The notes below the pieces were generated by a model, which was given only the letters and a program-made list of their open reading frames with translations, was not told the DNA's origin and made no database searches. Below are positions 53,082-61,857 of a stretch of 64,000 nt of DNA, one piece after another. Numbering within the stretch: the stretch's first letter is position 1; each line of letters starts with the position of its first letter. Origin of the DNA: Streptomyces lavendofoliae (GTDB lineage: Bacteria; Actinomycetota; Actinomycetes; Streptomycetales; Streptomycetaceae); contig NZ_BMTP01000006.1 in NCBI RefSeq assembly GCF_014649735.1, positions 186,001 through 250,000 of the forward strand, read 5' to 3'. The translations under genes and the position numbers were made by a program.

Positions 53082-54167
53082 ATGTCCGATACGCATGATG
53101 CCAAGGAATCCCGGGGCCCGTCCCACGGGGCCCACGGCCGTCCGCCGACGCCGGCCGACACCTGGGCGTCCTTCAAGGCGTCGCCCTTCCTGCCGGCCAC
53201 CGTACTGGTGCTGATCCTGGCCGCGGCGGCCGCCCTGTTCGCCGGCTCGTACACGTACACCATGGCCAACCCGACGCCGCGCCACATCCCCACGGCGGTG
53301 GTCGGGCCGGTGGACACGGCGCAGGGCGCGAGGTTCGTCGACGGCATGGAACGGGCGCTGAACGCCTCGCTGAAGCTGCGCCGGTACGACGGCGCGGCCG
53401 AGGCGCGCCGCGCGGTGGACGACCAGGAGGTCTTCGCCGTGCTCACCGGCCGTCCGGGCGGCTCGGGGGTCCGGCTGGACGTGGTCGGCGCCGCGGGGGC
53501 GTCCGTGGCACAGCTGCTGGCCGAGGCCGGGACGAAGGTGGGCCGGACGACGGGCGTGCCGGTCGTGGTGCGGGACATCAAGCCGCTCCAGAAGGGCGAC
53601 CCCCGGGGACTCGCGCTGTTCTACATCTCGCTCGCCGCGGTGATCATCGGCTTCGTGGGGGCGATCCAGCTGAGCGTGCACGCGCGGGGGCTGGACCCCG
53701 CCGAGCGGATCGTCTTCACCGTGGCGTACGCGCTGCTCGGCGGCTTCGCGATCGCGGCGGCCGTGGACTGGCTGCTGGGCGCCCTGGACCTGCCGTTCGC
53801 GGAGTCCTGGCTGATCCTCGCGCTGACGATGTTCACCTCCGGGATGGTCTTCACCATGTTCAACACGCTCATGGGGCGGTGGGCGATGCTGCCGACCTGG
53901 GGGCTGATGGTGCTGCTGGGCAACCCCTCCTCGGGCGGGGCCGTCTCCTGGCCGCTGCTGCCGTCGGCACTCGGGCACGTCGGGCGCTGGCTGCCGCCCG
54001 GGGCGTCGGTCAACGCCCAGCACACGGCCGTGTACTTCGGCGGACACCAGCACCTGTTCCCGTTCGCGGTGCTGGGCGGGTGGGCGCTGGTGTCCTGTGC
54101 CGTGTTCTGGTTCTGGCGCCACCGCCACCCGGGCGGCCGCGACCGGGTTCCGGCGCACGCGGCCTGA
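53082..54167 (+). CDS. ABC-2/DUF3533-like membrane protein
   Basis: 361 residues. One N-terminal helix (FLPATVLVLILAAAAALFAGSYTYTM) precedes an extracellular domain (~60-165) with PTAVVGPVDTAQGARFVDGMERALNASLKLRRYD. Five C-terminal helices (LALFYISLAAVIIGFVGAIQLSV ... PFAVLGGWALVSCAVFWFW) follow. The topology and the GARFVDGMERAL...PPGASVNAQHTAVYFGGHQ features match the DUF3533/ABC-2 membrane group. A TAGCCT box ending 6 bp upstream hints at a leaderless transcript. Function unknown. Confidence 0.8.
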   Translation: MSDTHDAKESRGPSHGAHGRPPTPADTWASFKASPFLPATVLVLILAAAAALFAGSYTYTMANPTPRHIPTAVVGPVDTAQGARFVDGMERALNASLKLRRYDGAAEARRAVDDQEVFAVLTGRPGGSGVRLDVVGAAGASVAQLLAEAGTKVGRTTGVPVVVRDIKPLQKGDPRGLALFYISLAAVIIGFVGAIQLSVHARGLDPAERIVFTVAYALLGGFAIAAAVDWLLGALDLPFAESWLILALTMFTSGMVFTMFNTLMGRWAMLPTWGLMVLLGNPSSGGAVSWPLLPSALGHVGRWLPPGASVNAQHTAVYFGGHQHLFPFAVLGGWALVSCAVFWFWRHRHPGGRDRVPAHAA

Positions 54168-54236
54168 CCCTCCCCGGCCGGGCGCCCGGCGACGGAGCGC
54201 CGTGACAGCGGTGCCGTCGCCGGGCCGGGCGCGGGG

Positions 54237-54890
54237 TCAGTCCGCGCCGAGCAGCTTCTTCATCCGGGCGATCTCGGCGGACTGGGAGGCGACGATGTCC
54301 GTGGCCATGGCCTTGGCGGGCGGGTAGGAGCCCTTGTCCCGCTCGGTCCTCGCCATCGCCACCGCGCCCTCGTGGTGCTTGACCATCAGCTTCAGGAACG
54401 CCGTGTCGAAGGCCCTGCCCGAGGACCGCTCCAGCTGCTCCATCTCCTGCTCGGTCATCATCCCCGTCATGCCGTCGCCGTGACCGGCGTGGGCCGAGTG
54501 GCCGGCGGAGGCGTCCTCGGCGGGAACCCGCTCGCCCCAGGTGGTCAGCCACCCGCTCAGGGTCCGGATCTCGGGGCCCTGCGCCTTCTTGATCGCGGCG
54601 GCCAGCTCCTTGACCTCCGTGGCGGAGGCCCGGTCCCGCGCCATGTCCGCCATGTCGACGGCCTGGCGGTGGTGAGGGATCATCCCCTGCGCGAAGGCCA
54701 CGTCGGCGGCGTTGTGCGCGCCCTGGCCGGCGGTGGCCGGCGCGGAGGCGGACGGCGCGCTGCCGTGGCCCGAGTGGCGGGACGGCTCCGCGTCGTCGGT
54801 GCCGCCGCAGGCGGTGAGGGCGAGTGCGGCGGTGACGGCGGCGGCGGTGACGGCGGCCGTACGGGCGGGGGAAAGACGTCGTGCGGTCAT
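54237..54890 (-). CDS. DUF305 lipoprotein
   Basis: 217 residues with a lipoprotein signal ending in ALALTACGG (Cys ~29). The ferritin-like DUF305 repeat appears twice: FAQGMIPHHRQAVDMADMARDRA and FLKLMVKHHEGAVAMARTERDKG, each with the paired His that suggests metal binding. Between them is a His/Met-rich stretch (SAGHSAHAGHGDGMTGMM) fit for copper. Members of this family are often associated with copper handling. It is followed by a DUF6153-like His-rich protein. Confidence 0.9.
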   Translation of the reverse strand: MTARRLSPARTAAVTAAAVTAALALTACGGTDDAEPSRHSGHGSAPSASAPATAGQGAHNAADVAFAQGMIPHHRQAVDMADMARDRASATEVKELAAAIKKAQGPEIRTLSGWLTTWGERVPAEDASAGHSAHAGHGDGMTGMMTEQEMEQLERSSGRAFDTAFLKLMVKHHEGAVAMARTERDKGSYPPAKAMATDIVASQSAEIARMKKLLGAD

Positions 54891-54981
54891 GGGTGGTGCG
54901 ACTCCTCGTACGCGTGGTGGAAGGGCTCACGGGCGCGGCGCCGGCCGCCCTCGGGGAGGACGGTGCGCCGCGCGGGCGTCC

Positions 54982-55401
54982 CTATATGCGCAGGAGTTGC
55001 AGCTGGGCCAGGTCGGGCGGAGCGCGGCCGGGCGCCGTCGCGCCGGCCGGGCGGGCGGGGGGCGCGGTGCCGTCCGCCACCGGGACGGTGCCGGCGGGCA
55101 GGGTCGGCTGTGCGGGTGCGCCGGACACCCCGGCGGCCGCGCAGGTGGAGTCCGCGTGCCGGGCGTGGCCCGCCCCGTCGCGGTCGGCGTCGACGTGCTC
55201 GCAGGCGTCACCCGTGACGTGGGCCGCCGGCCGTAGGTGGGCCGCCGGCCCGGCGTGGGCGTGTCCCCCGGCGTGTGCGGGGACGGCCGTGCCGGGCGCC
55301 AGTCCGTGCATGGCGAGCACCCCGGCCAGCACGGCCAGGATCAGCAGCGCTTTCCGGTACGCCGGGGGGCGTGCGCTGCGGGGGTGCCGGCGGGTGCTCA
55401 T
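54982..55401 (-). CDS. DUF6153-like His-rich membrane protein
   Basis: 139 residues from the ATG giving MSTRRHPRS. A helix (KALLILAVLAGVLAMHGLAPG) is followed by a His/Ala-rich exported tail (AHAGGHAHAGPAAHLRPAAHV and HARHADSTCAA) and a Pro-rich end. In Streptomyces such proteins commonly sit beside DUF305 lipoproteins, suggesting a shared metal-related role, likely copper. The two are 91 bp apart and probably co-transcribed. Confidence 0.75.
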   Translation of the reverse strand: MSTRRHPRSARPPAYRKALLILAVLAGVLAMHGLAPGTAVPAHAGGHAHAGPAAHLRPAAHVTGDACEHVDADRDGAGHARHADSTCAAAGVSGAPAQPTLPAGTVPVADGTAPPARPAGATAPGRAPPDLAQLQLLRI

Positions 55402-55710
55402 GGCGCCCATCGTAAGGGCCCTCGTGTCGGGCGCGCCGTAGGGAGCCGGGCACCTGTGGACAGACCGGGGCCCCCCGGACGGTCGCCCGTCCGGGGGCCC
55501 GGCCCAGCAACCCCTCGGGGGCGCTTGGAGTTAACGGGGCCACCGTGCCACCGTGGCGCCCCACGCCCCGGCAGGCAGGGCCCGGACACGGCGCGCCGTC
55601 ACCTGTCCGGCCCCGGAGCGCGGGGACGGGCGGCTCCCGGACGGCGTGGTTCTTCACCACCCGGGCCTGCCCTGGGCGACCCCGTGCGTACCGGCGACCC
55701 CGTGCGTACC
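55402..55710. other. 309-bp spacer with an 18-bp duplicated segment
   Basis: No gene is supported here. Two perfect direct copies of GGCGACCCCGTGCGTACC lie at 55675-55692 and 55693-55710, immediately after the SRPBCC stop at 55711. The rest is GC-rich spacer, including the promoter region of the DUF6153-like gene. Confidence 0.7.
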
Positions 55711-56160
55711 TCAGACCTGGCCGCGCCAGGCCCCGGTCTCCGTACCGCGTGACTCCATGAAGGACTTGAACCGCTTGAGGTCGCCGGTGACCTGCCGCTT
55801 GACGAACCCGAGCTTGTCGCCGACGGTCTCGGTGAGCCCCTCGGGCTCGAAGTCCATCTGGAGCATCACCTTCGTGGTCGTGTCGTCGATGCGGTGGAAG
55901 GTCACCACACCGGCCTGCTTCGCCTCACCGCCGACGGTGGTCCAGGCGACCCGCTCGTCCGGGATCTGCTCGGTGATCTCGGCGTCGAACTCCCGCGCCG
56001 CGCCGTTCACCTGGGTCACCCAGTGGGTGAGGGTCTCGGTGCGCTGCTCGATGCGCTCCACGCCCTCCATGAACTGCGGAAAGGTCTCGAACTGCGTCCA
56101 CTGGTTGTAGGCGGCGCGCACCGGCACGCGGACTTCGATGGATTCCTCGACCTGCGACAT
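55711..56160 (-). CDS. SRPBCC-family (START-like) protein
   Basis: 149 residues from the ATG giving MSQVEESIEVRVPVRAAYNQWTQFETFPQFMEGVERIEQRTET. The fold is the helix-grip of polyketide cyclase/START proteins, with the C-terminal helix KLGFVKRQVTGDLKRFKSFMESRG. It binds an unknown hydrophobic ligand. It sits in a run of small stress-related genes. The longer upstream frame lacks a ribosome site. Confidence 0.9.
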   Translation of the reverse strand: MSQVEESIEVRVPVRAAYNQWTQFETFPQFMEGVERIEQRTETLTHWVTQVNGAAREFDAEITEQIPDERVAWTTVGGEAKQAGVVTFHRIDDTTTKVMLQMDFEPEGLTETVGDKLGFVKRQVTGDLKRFKSFMESRGTETGAWRGQV

Positions 56161-56340
56161 GTGCTGTTGCGTCCTTCCCTGGTTCCGACCGCCCGGCCGT
56201 ACGCCGGGCATCGACCGCATCGGTTCCTCGGGCCCTCGTATGCCCCCGACTCCCAAGGTCATGGCCCTTCGTTCGGGCCCGTTCGTCCCGGCCACGCACG
56301 GACACCCGTCGCGCGGGGGCACGGCAGGGAGGTGAGGAAC

Positions 56341-56745
56341 ATGCCGGGAGAGCAGGAGCTGCCCTCGACCTTGCGGCGCTCACCGGACAGCGCGCGGCGC
56401 ACCTGGGTCAAGGCCCACGACTCGGCGGTCGGGGAGTACGGCGAGGGCGAGCGGGCGCACCGGGTCGCGTACAGCGCCCTGAAGCACACGCACGAGAAGG
56501 TGGGCGACCACTGGGAGCGCAAGGAGGGTGGTCGCAAGGGCCCGTCGGACCCGCTGGCGGCCCGGCCCCGGCAGCGGGGCGGCCGCAGTGGCGAGGGCGT
56601 CGACGAGAACGCCACCAAGCGGCACCTCTACGAGATCGCCGGGCGGCTGGACATCGCCGGCCGGTCCCGGATCTCCAGGGCGGAGCTGCTGGAGGCCGTC
56701 CGCAAGGAGAACAGGGCCCGCACGCGGCAGGCCCGTTCGTCCTGA
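56341..56745 (+). CDS. ChaB-family protein with C-terminal helical domain
   Basis: 134 residues from the ATG after GGGAGGTGAGG. The N-terminal ~60 residues match ChaB (LPSTLRRSPDSARRTWVKAHDSAVGEYGEGERAHRVAYSALKHTHEKVGDHWERK). The C-terminus has a Rho-N/SAP-like helix pair (KRHLYEIAGRLDIAGRSRISRAELLEAVRKENR), often nucleic-acid-binding. Streptomyces ChaB-like proteins are small and stress-associated; no enzymatic role is known. Confidence 0.88.
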   Translation: MPGEQELPSTLRRSPDSARRTWVKAHDSAVGEYGEGERAHRVAYSALKHTHEKVGDHWERKEGGRKGPSDPLAARPRQRGGRSGEGVDENATKRHLYEIAGRLDIAGRSRISRAELLEAVRKENRARTRQARSS

Positions 56746-57174
56746 GCGTCCGGCCCCGGTGCGGGCGGGACTCATGGGTGCCGGTGCCGGTGCGGGCGAC
56801 GGGCGCGGGTGTCACGTCGAGGGCGAGCGCGAGGGCGGTGCCCGGCGCGGTGGGGGCCCGGGGCGGCGGCGTGCGGCGACGTGCGCTGCCGCGTGACGTC
56901 CGGTGGCGTGGCCGGTCGCGGGCCCTGGCAGGCCGGAGACGATCGAGGGTCGCGCCGGGCGGCGGCGTCGGGCCGGCTGCCGTGGCGGGCCGGGCGCCGC
57001 GGCGCCCGGGGTGGTGCCGGGTGTTGCGGCGGGCCGGGAACGCGGGCCGGCCAGGTGGGCCCGCAGCGCCGCGCCCGGGATGGGCGCCCGGCGGCGTCGT
57101 GTCGCCGACCGGCCCCGGCGGGTCGCCGCCTCGACCGGACCCGCCGACCCCGCCCGCTCCCCCGCGCGCGGGGC
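56746..57174. other. 429-bp GC-rich spacer without a supported gene
   Basis: Open frames exist in several phases but they are Arg/Pro/Gly-rich, lack ribosome sites and look like GC-rich shadows. No repeat array or obvious hairpin was identified. It separates the ChaB gene from the convergent DUF1876 gene. Confidence 0.55.
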
Positions 57175-57450
57175 TCACATGACGAGGTGCGCCGGGATGT
57201 GCGTCACCTCCTCGATCTCGCCCCCGGCCTTCTTCATCAGATTGCGCGACAGCTCGTTGAGACACCGGGCCGCAGCGATCTCCTCGCCGACGCGCTGCTG
57301 GTCGCTGTCGCCGGGGTGCCGCTTGGCGTGGCCGTGGGCGCGCACTTCGGTGCCGTCCGGGAGCCTGACCAGGCAGGCCGCGCGGGTCCTGCCCGACTCC
57401 TCGTCCTCGGTGAACTCGATGTCCACGTGCCAGCCGACGATCGTCTTCAT
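57175..57450 (-). CDS. DUF1876 (dsRBD-like) protein
   Basis: 91 residues from the ATG after GGAGGTGTGTGGG. The family pattern is visible throughout: WHVDIEFTEDEESGRTRAACLVRLPDGTEVRAHGHAKRHPGDSDQQRVGEEIAAARCLNELSRNLMK. This is a small two-layer domain common in Streptomyces and mycobacteria and of unknown function, often in osmotic-stress contexts. It is divergent from the 57622 gene. Confidence 0.9.
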   Translation of the reverse strand: MKTIVGWHVDIEFTEDEESGRTRAACLVRLPDGTEVRAHGHAKRHPGDSDQQRVGEEIAAARCLNELSRNLMKKAGGEIEEVTHIPAHLVM

Positions 57451-57621
57451 CCCACACACCTCCAGTCACTCCGTCACCCCTCCAGCGTGCACCCGCGGGT
57501 GCGGGCACGCCCGTTCGGGGGAGGCGCCGGTGAGGGCCGCTCCGGCCCGGGCGCTGAACAGGGCGCGGACACCCTCCGTACTAGGCGGTGAAACGTCTCT
57601 GCGGCAACGACAGGAGCGGTG

Positions 57622-57978
57622 ATGGACGAGCGCGACGAGCCGACGGTGCGAGGACTCCAGGACGGTGGCGCGGAGGTCGCCGTGGTACTGCGGCTGCGCT
57701 GGGACGACATCGCGGCGCTGGGCCGGGAGGCGAGCCGGCTGGCCGAGCAGCGCGGCGCCCCGGTGAGCCTGGACGACGCGGCCAGCCACCGGCTGCGTAC
57801 CTGGTCCTCAGTGGCGAACGCCCCCGACGAGCGGAGCAAGGCGGCACCGCCCGCCCCCGCCGCGGCTCTCTCCGGCGCCCCGGCGACCGTGCCGGAGCGG
57901 GCACGGCACCAGGTGGGACACCTGAGCGAGACCGCGCCGGTCGCGTCGATCACCGCGCACCCCGCGCGGCAGGCATAG
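57622..57978 (+). CDS. Hypothetical protein, small
   Basis: 118 residues; the ATG is preferred over a GTG one codon earlier because AGGAG is 5 bp upstream of it. N-terminal half helical and charged (VVLRLRWDDIAALGREASRLAEQRGAPVSLDDAASHRLRTW); the C-terminal half is Ala/Pro-rich and probably disordered. I recognise no family. No membrane segment or signal is present. Confidence 0.65.
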   Translation: MDERDEPTVRGLQDGGAEVAVVLRLRWDDIAALGREASRLAEQRGAPVSLDDAASHRLRTWSSVANAPDERSKAAPPAPAAALSGAPATVPERARHQVGHLSETAPVASITAHPARQA

Positions 57979-58072
57979 GAATACCGATGGCTGCGATCGG
58001 CCTGCCCATTGGATCTTCCGCACTGTGCCGCCTACGGTCGGAGCATCGACCGCACACCCTGGGAGAAACACC

Positions 58073-58765
58073 ATGTCGAAGATCCTTTTCGTACTGACCG
58101 GCGCCGACCACTGGACGCTCGCTGACGGCACCGAGCACCCCAGCGGCTTCTGGGCCGAGGAGGCCCTCGCCCCGTACGAGGCCTTCACGGCGGCCGGGCA
58201 CGAGGTCGTGGTCGCCACGCCCGGCGGTGTCGTGCCGACGGTGGACCGGGCGAGCCTCGCCCCCGAGGTCAACGGCGGCCAGGAGAACGCCGACCGCGTG
58301 GCGAAGGGCCTCGCGTCCTTCACCGCGCTGCTGAACCCGATGGCCCTGGCGGACGTGAAGCTCGACGAGTACGCCGCGGTGTTCTACCCCGGAGGCCACG
58401 GCCCCATGGAGGATCTCGCCGTCGACGCCGAGTCGGGCCGGCTGCTGGTCGACGCCCTGGCGTCGGGCCGGCCGCTCGGCGTGGTCTGCCACGGCCCGGC
58501 GGCGCTCCTCGCGGCCCGGGGGGACGACGGCGGCAACCCCTTCGCGGGCTACCGGATGACCGGCTTCACCAACGCCGAGGAGGTCCAGGGCGGCCTCGCC
58601 GACAAGGCGAAGTGGCTGCTCCAGGACCGTCTGGAGGAGATCGGCGTCCGCTTCGAGGAGGGCGAGCCCTGGGCCCCGAAGGTGGTCGTCGACCGCAACC
58701 TGGTGACCGGCCAGAACCCCGCCTCCTCCGCACCCCTGGCCGCCGAGCTGCTGAAGCTGCTGTAG
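58073..58765 (+). CDS. DJ-1/PfpI-family (type 1 glutamine amidotransferase-like) protein
   Basis: 230 residues from the ATG after GGGAGAAAC. The nucleophile elbow is GVVCHGPAALL (Cys ~140) with the acidic partner in YPGGHGPMEDL. MSKILFVLTGADHWTLADGTEHPSGFWAEEAL marks the Hsp31-like subgroup. These proteins act as glyoxalase III, deglycase or chaperones against methylglyoxal and oxidative stress; which one cannot be told from sequence. Cytoplasmic. Confidence 0.93.
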   Translation: MSKILFVLTGADHWTLADGTEHPSGFWAEEALAPYEAFTAAGHEVVVATPGGVVPTVDRASLAPEVNGGQENADRVAKGLASFTALLNPMALADVKLDEYAAVFYPGGHGPMEDLAVDAESGRLLVDALASGRPLGVVCHGPAALLAARGDDGGNPFAGYRMTGFTNAEEVQGGLADKAKWLLQDRLEEIGVRFEEGEPWAPKVVVDRNLVTGQNPASSAPLAAELLKLL

Positions 58766-58995
58766 CCGTTCGCGCGGCGTCCGCTGTGCCCGCCGGCCCG
58801 GCGCCCGGCGGGCACGCGCCCGCCTGCCGCGCGGGAAGGCCCCGGCGGGCGGCGCGGCCCCCGTACCCGCTGCGGCATTGGGGTGGTCTTCCCCCGGCGG
58901 GCGCCACCGTGCGACGGGGGGCGCGCCCCGGCGGGAAGGGTCCGGGGGGAGCCCACACGGCCGGGCCCCGTGAGGCGAGCGGAAGGAAGACCCCC

Positions 58996-59100
58996 ATGAC
59001 GAAGGACGAATCACGGTACGAGGCCGGGCGCGCCCCGTCCGGCCGGACCGCGGCGGACCGTTGCGGATCCCCGCGCGACAAGGGCGGGCGCCGCTCATGA
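58996..59100 (+). CDS. 34-residue small protein coupled to the DUF3140 gene
   Basis: A short frame starting MTKDESRYEAGRAPSG, with GGAAGGAAG ending 6 bp before the ATG. Its stop overlaps the DUF3140 start as ATGA. It is hydrophilic, basic at the end (DKGGRRS) and has no recognisable domain. A ribosome site plus coupling argue for real translation; it could be a leader peptide whose translation opens the downstream start. Confidence 0.55.
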   Translation: MTKDESRYEAGRAPSGRTAADRCGSPRDKGGRRS

Positions 59101-59435
59101 GCGGGGGCGGCACCGACCGGGAGGAGACCCTGCGGCGTTTCGACGAGGCGGTGAACATGACCGCCGGGGAGCTGGAGGAGTGGCTGGGTACGGAGGAGTC
59201 CCGCGGCGCCGGGCAGACGGACGGCTCCGGTGAGAGCGTCGGCCACGCGTCCGGGCGCCGCATCGTCGACCTGCTGCGCACCAAGAAGCCGGATCTGACG
59301 GACGACGACCTGGCCCACATGCGCAAGGTCGTGGGGTACGTGCACCGGCACCTCGCGCAGCGCCCCGAGGGGGACGTCACCGGCACCCGCTGGCGCCACT
59401 CCCTGATGAACTGGGGCCACGACCCGTCGAAGTGA
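59097..59435 (+). CDS. DUF3140 domain protein
   Basis: 112 residues from the ATG overlapping the small upstream frame. The recognisable DUF3140 segment is FDEAVNMTAGELEEWLGTEESRGAGQ through GRRIVDLLRTKKPDLTDDDLAHMRKVVGYVHRHLAQRP to GTRWRHSLMNWGHDP. A short soluble helical domain of unknown function, frequent in actinomycete stress gene clusters. Confidence 0.9.
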   Translation: MSGGGTDREETLRRFDEAVNMTAGELEEWLGTEESRGAGQTDGSGESVGHASGRRIVDLLRTKKPDLTDDDLAHMRKVVGYVHRHLAQRPEGDVTGTRWRHSLMNWGHDPSK

Positions 59436-59503
59436 CCGGGCGTCCACCCGGGAGCACCCGCCGCCCCGTCATGGAGCCCCCGCCGCCCCGCCGGGCACCC
59501 CGC

Positions 59504-59548
59504 CGTCCCACCCGGACGCGCCCTCGCGGCGCCCAGGCGGGTGGGACG
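59504..59548. terminator. Hairpin with 11-bp arms after the DUF3140 gene
   Basis: CGTCCCACCCG pairs with 59538-59548, and the loop contains a second stem GCGCC/GGCGC. It lies 69 bp after the stop and likely ends the transcript. Confidence 0.6.
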
Positions 59549-59562
59549 CCGGAGTAAAAACG

Positions 59563-59587
59563 GGATAAAGGGGATCAGCAGGGGTAA
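59563..59587 (+). promoter_or_regulatory. Possible SigB-like promoter of the DUF4383 gene
   Basis: GGAT-N15-GGGTAA in an unusually A/T-rich stretch (GGAGTAAAAACGGGATAAAG) 64 bp before the start codon. It deviates at the last base of the -10 consensus, and the -35 motif is weak. Confidence 0.3.
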
Positions 59588-59650
59588 TCGCGCCTTAAGC
59601 GATGATCCGGGCGGCCGGTGCGGTCGTCCCCGGGAGAGAGAAGCCTGATC

Positions 59651-60097
59651 ATGAACAGCAGGCGTGGTACCGCCGCGACCCCCCGGACCCCCGTGCAGCA
59701 GGCCGCGCTGCTGGTGGGTGCCGTGTTCCTTCTGTTGGGCGTGCTGGGGTTCATCCCCGGGATCACCACCGACTACGACTCGCTGCGGTTCGCCGAGCAC
59801 GACTCGGAGGCCAAGCTGCTGGGCTTGTTCCAGGTGTCGGTGCTGCACAACCTGGTCCACGTCCTGTTCGGCCTGGCCGGCCTCTCGATGGCCCGCACGG
59901 CCTCGGCCGCCCGGTCCTTCCTCATCGTGGGTGGCGTGATCTACCTGGTGCTGTGGCTGTACGGGCTGTTCATCGACCACGACAGCAGCGCCAACTTCGT
60001 ACCGTTCAACACCGCCGCCAACTGGCTGCACTTCGCGCTGGGGGTCACCATGATCGCCCTCGGCTACCTGCTGGGCCGCCGCCGAGCGGTCCGCTGA
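59651..60097 (+). CDS. DUF4383 membrane protein
   Basis: 148 residues with four membrane helices (AALLVGAVFLLLGVLGFIPGIT, LHNLVHVLFGLAGLSMA, FLIVGGVIYLVLWLYGLFI, NWLHFALGVTMIALGYLLG). The motif VSVLHNLVHVLFGLAGLSMARTA and the end NWLHFALGVTMIALG typify DUF4383 proteins, which are induced by stress in some Streptomyces but functionally unknown. Confidence 0.9.
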   Translation: MNSRRGTAATPRTPVQQAALLVGAVFLLLGVLGFIPGITTDYDSLRFAEHDSEAKLLGLFQVSVLHNLVHVLFGLAGLSMARTASAARSFLIVGGVIYLVLWLYGLFIDHDSSANFVPFNTAANWLHFALGVTMIALGYLLGRRRAVR

Positions 60098-60221
60098 CGC
60101 GACGGCGCGGGCCGGCGTCCAGGTTCGTCCGCCCGCGCCGCGGCGCCGGCCCGGCGGGTTCGCCGCGCCGGCGCTCCGGGCCCGGCTCCGGGGCGCGGGT
60201 CCTTCCCTCGCGCGGTCCGGG

Positions 60222-61811
60222 TCAGTCGCGCGGCTCGCCCCGCCGTACGCCGACCGCGGCCAGGACGGCGCCCGCCGCGCACAGCACACCGGTGACGAGG
60301 GCGGCGGTGTGGACGCCGTTCATGAACGCCTGGCCGCTGCCCTCGACGACGGCGGCCCTCAGCTGTGCGGACATGTCCCCGCCCACCGGGGCGACACCCA
60401 TCGACACCGCGTCCTCGGCCTCGTGCAGCCGCGCGGCGAGGGGCGCGGGTACGCCGGAGCCGGTGAGTTCGCCGGTGAGCGTGGAGCCGACCCGGCTGCT
60501 GATGAGGGACACCAGCACCGAGGTGCCGAGCGCGCCGCCCACCTGGAGCGCGGTGGCCTGGAGGCCGCCGGCCACACCGGCGTCCGCGACCGGGGCGCTG
60601 CCGACGATGGCGTCGGAGGAGGCCGCCATCACCATGCCGACGCCGAGGCCGAGCGCGATGAAGGGCGGCCACATCGCGGCGTACGAGGAGTGCACCCCCC
60701 AGCCGAGCAGCCCGAACGAGGCCCCGGCCTGGAGGGCCATCCCGAGCGGCATCGTCAGGCGGGCGCCGAACCGCTCCGTGAGCTTGGCGCCCAGCGGCGA
60801 GGCGACGACGGAGGCGAGGCTCAGGGGCAGGGTGCGCACGCCCGCCTCGACGGGGCTGAAGCCGCGGACGTTCTGCAGGTACAGCATGACGAAGAAGATC
60901 ACGCCGAGGAGCACGAAGAAGTTGACGGCGGTGATGACCGTGCCGATGGTCAGCGCGGGACTGCGGAACAGCCGCATCGGCAGCAGCGGGTGCGCGACGC
61001 GCGTCTCGTACCAGCCGAACACCACCAGGACGACGAGTCCGGCGGCGAGCGTGGCGAAGGTCGACCCGGAGGCCCAGCCCCATGTCTCGCCCTTGACGAC
61101 GCCGAAGACCACGACGAGCAGGCCGAGCGCCAGCAGGACCACGCCGGGGACGTCGAAGCGGTGGCGGCCCTCCGGGCTCTTGCTCTGCGGGAGGACGAAG
61201 GCGCTGAAGGCGAGCGCGAGGACGCCGATGGGGGCGTTGATGTAGAAGACCGACTCCCAGGTGACGTGCTCGACGAGCAGTCCGCCGACGATGGGGCCGA
61301 GCGCGGTGGAGACGGAGGACACCATGGCCCAGATGCCGACGGCCATGCCGAACTTCTTCGGCGGGAACACCGCCCGCAGCAGACCGAGGGTGTTGGGCAT
61401 CAGCAGCGCGCCGAAGAAGCCCTGGGCCGCCCGGAAGGCGATGACGCCCTCGATGGAGCCGGCCAGGCCGATGGCGACGGAGGCGCAGGTGAAGCCGGCG
61501 ACGCCGATCAGGTAGTACGTGCGCCGTCCGAAGCGGTCGCCCAGCTTGCCGCCGAGGATCAGCGCGGCGGCCAGGGCCAGCAGGTAGGAGTTGGTGACCC
61601 ACTGGAGGTCGGCGGTGGAGGCGTGCAGGTCGCGGCCGATCTCCGGGTTGGCGATCGCGACGACGGAGCCGTCCAGGCCGACCATGAACAGGCCGAACGC
61701 GACGGCGATCAGGGTCAGCCAGGGGTTGCCTCGGCGGCCTCGCGGGGTGGCCGGGGCGGCGGGCGTGGAGTGCGCGGGCAGGGGTGAGCGGTCCACGGTG
61801 GTGGAGGGCAT
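60222..61811 (-). CDS. MFS drug efflux transporter, DHA2 (14-TM) family
   Basis: 529 residues starting at ATG. Fourteen membrane helices; DHA2 signatures include LDGSVVAIANPEIGRDLHASTADLQWVTNSYLLALAAALILGGKLGDRFGRR (motif D1 and motif A) and ALGPIVGGLLVEHVTWESVFYINAPIG (motif C). It would export drugs or native metabolites by proton antiport. It is 46 bp behind the MarR gene, forming a regulator-pump operon. Confidence 0.94.
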   Translation of the reverse strand: MPSTTVDRSPLPAHSTPAAPATPRGRRGNPWLTLIAVAFGLFMVGLDGSVVAIANPEIGRDLHASTADLQWVTNSYLLALAAALILGGKLGDRFGRRTYYLIGVAGFTCASVAIGLAGSIEGVIAFRAAQGFFGALLMPNTLGLLRAVFPPKKFGMAVGIWAMVSSVSTALGPIVGGLLVEHVTWESVFYINAPIGVLALAFSAFVLPQSKSPEGRHRFDVPGVVLLALGLLVVVFGVVKGETWGWASGSTFATLAAGLVVLVVFGWYETRVAHPLLPMRLFRSPALTIGTVITAVNFFVLLGVIFFVMLYLQNVRGFSPVEAGVRTLPLSLASVVASPLGAKLTERFGARLTMPLGMALQAGASFGLLGWGVHSSYAAMWPPFIALGLGVGMVMAASSDAIVGSAPVADAGVAGGLQATALQVGGALGTSVLVSLISSRVGSTLTGELTGSGVPAPLAARLHEAEDAVSMGVAPVGGDMSAQLRAAVVEGSGQAFMNGVHTAALVTGVLCAAGAVLAAVGVRRGEPRD

Positions 61812-61857
61812 GGGAGTGGGGTGCTTCCTGGTGCGGTGCGGACGGACGGTGCCCGTC

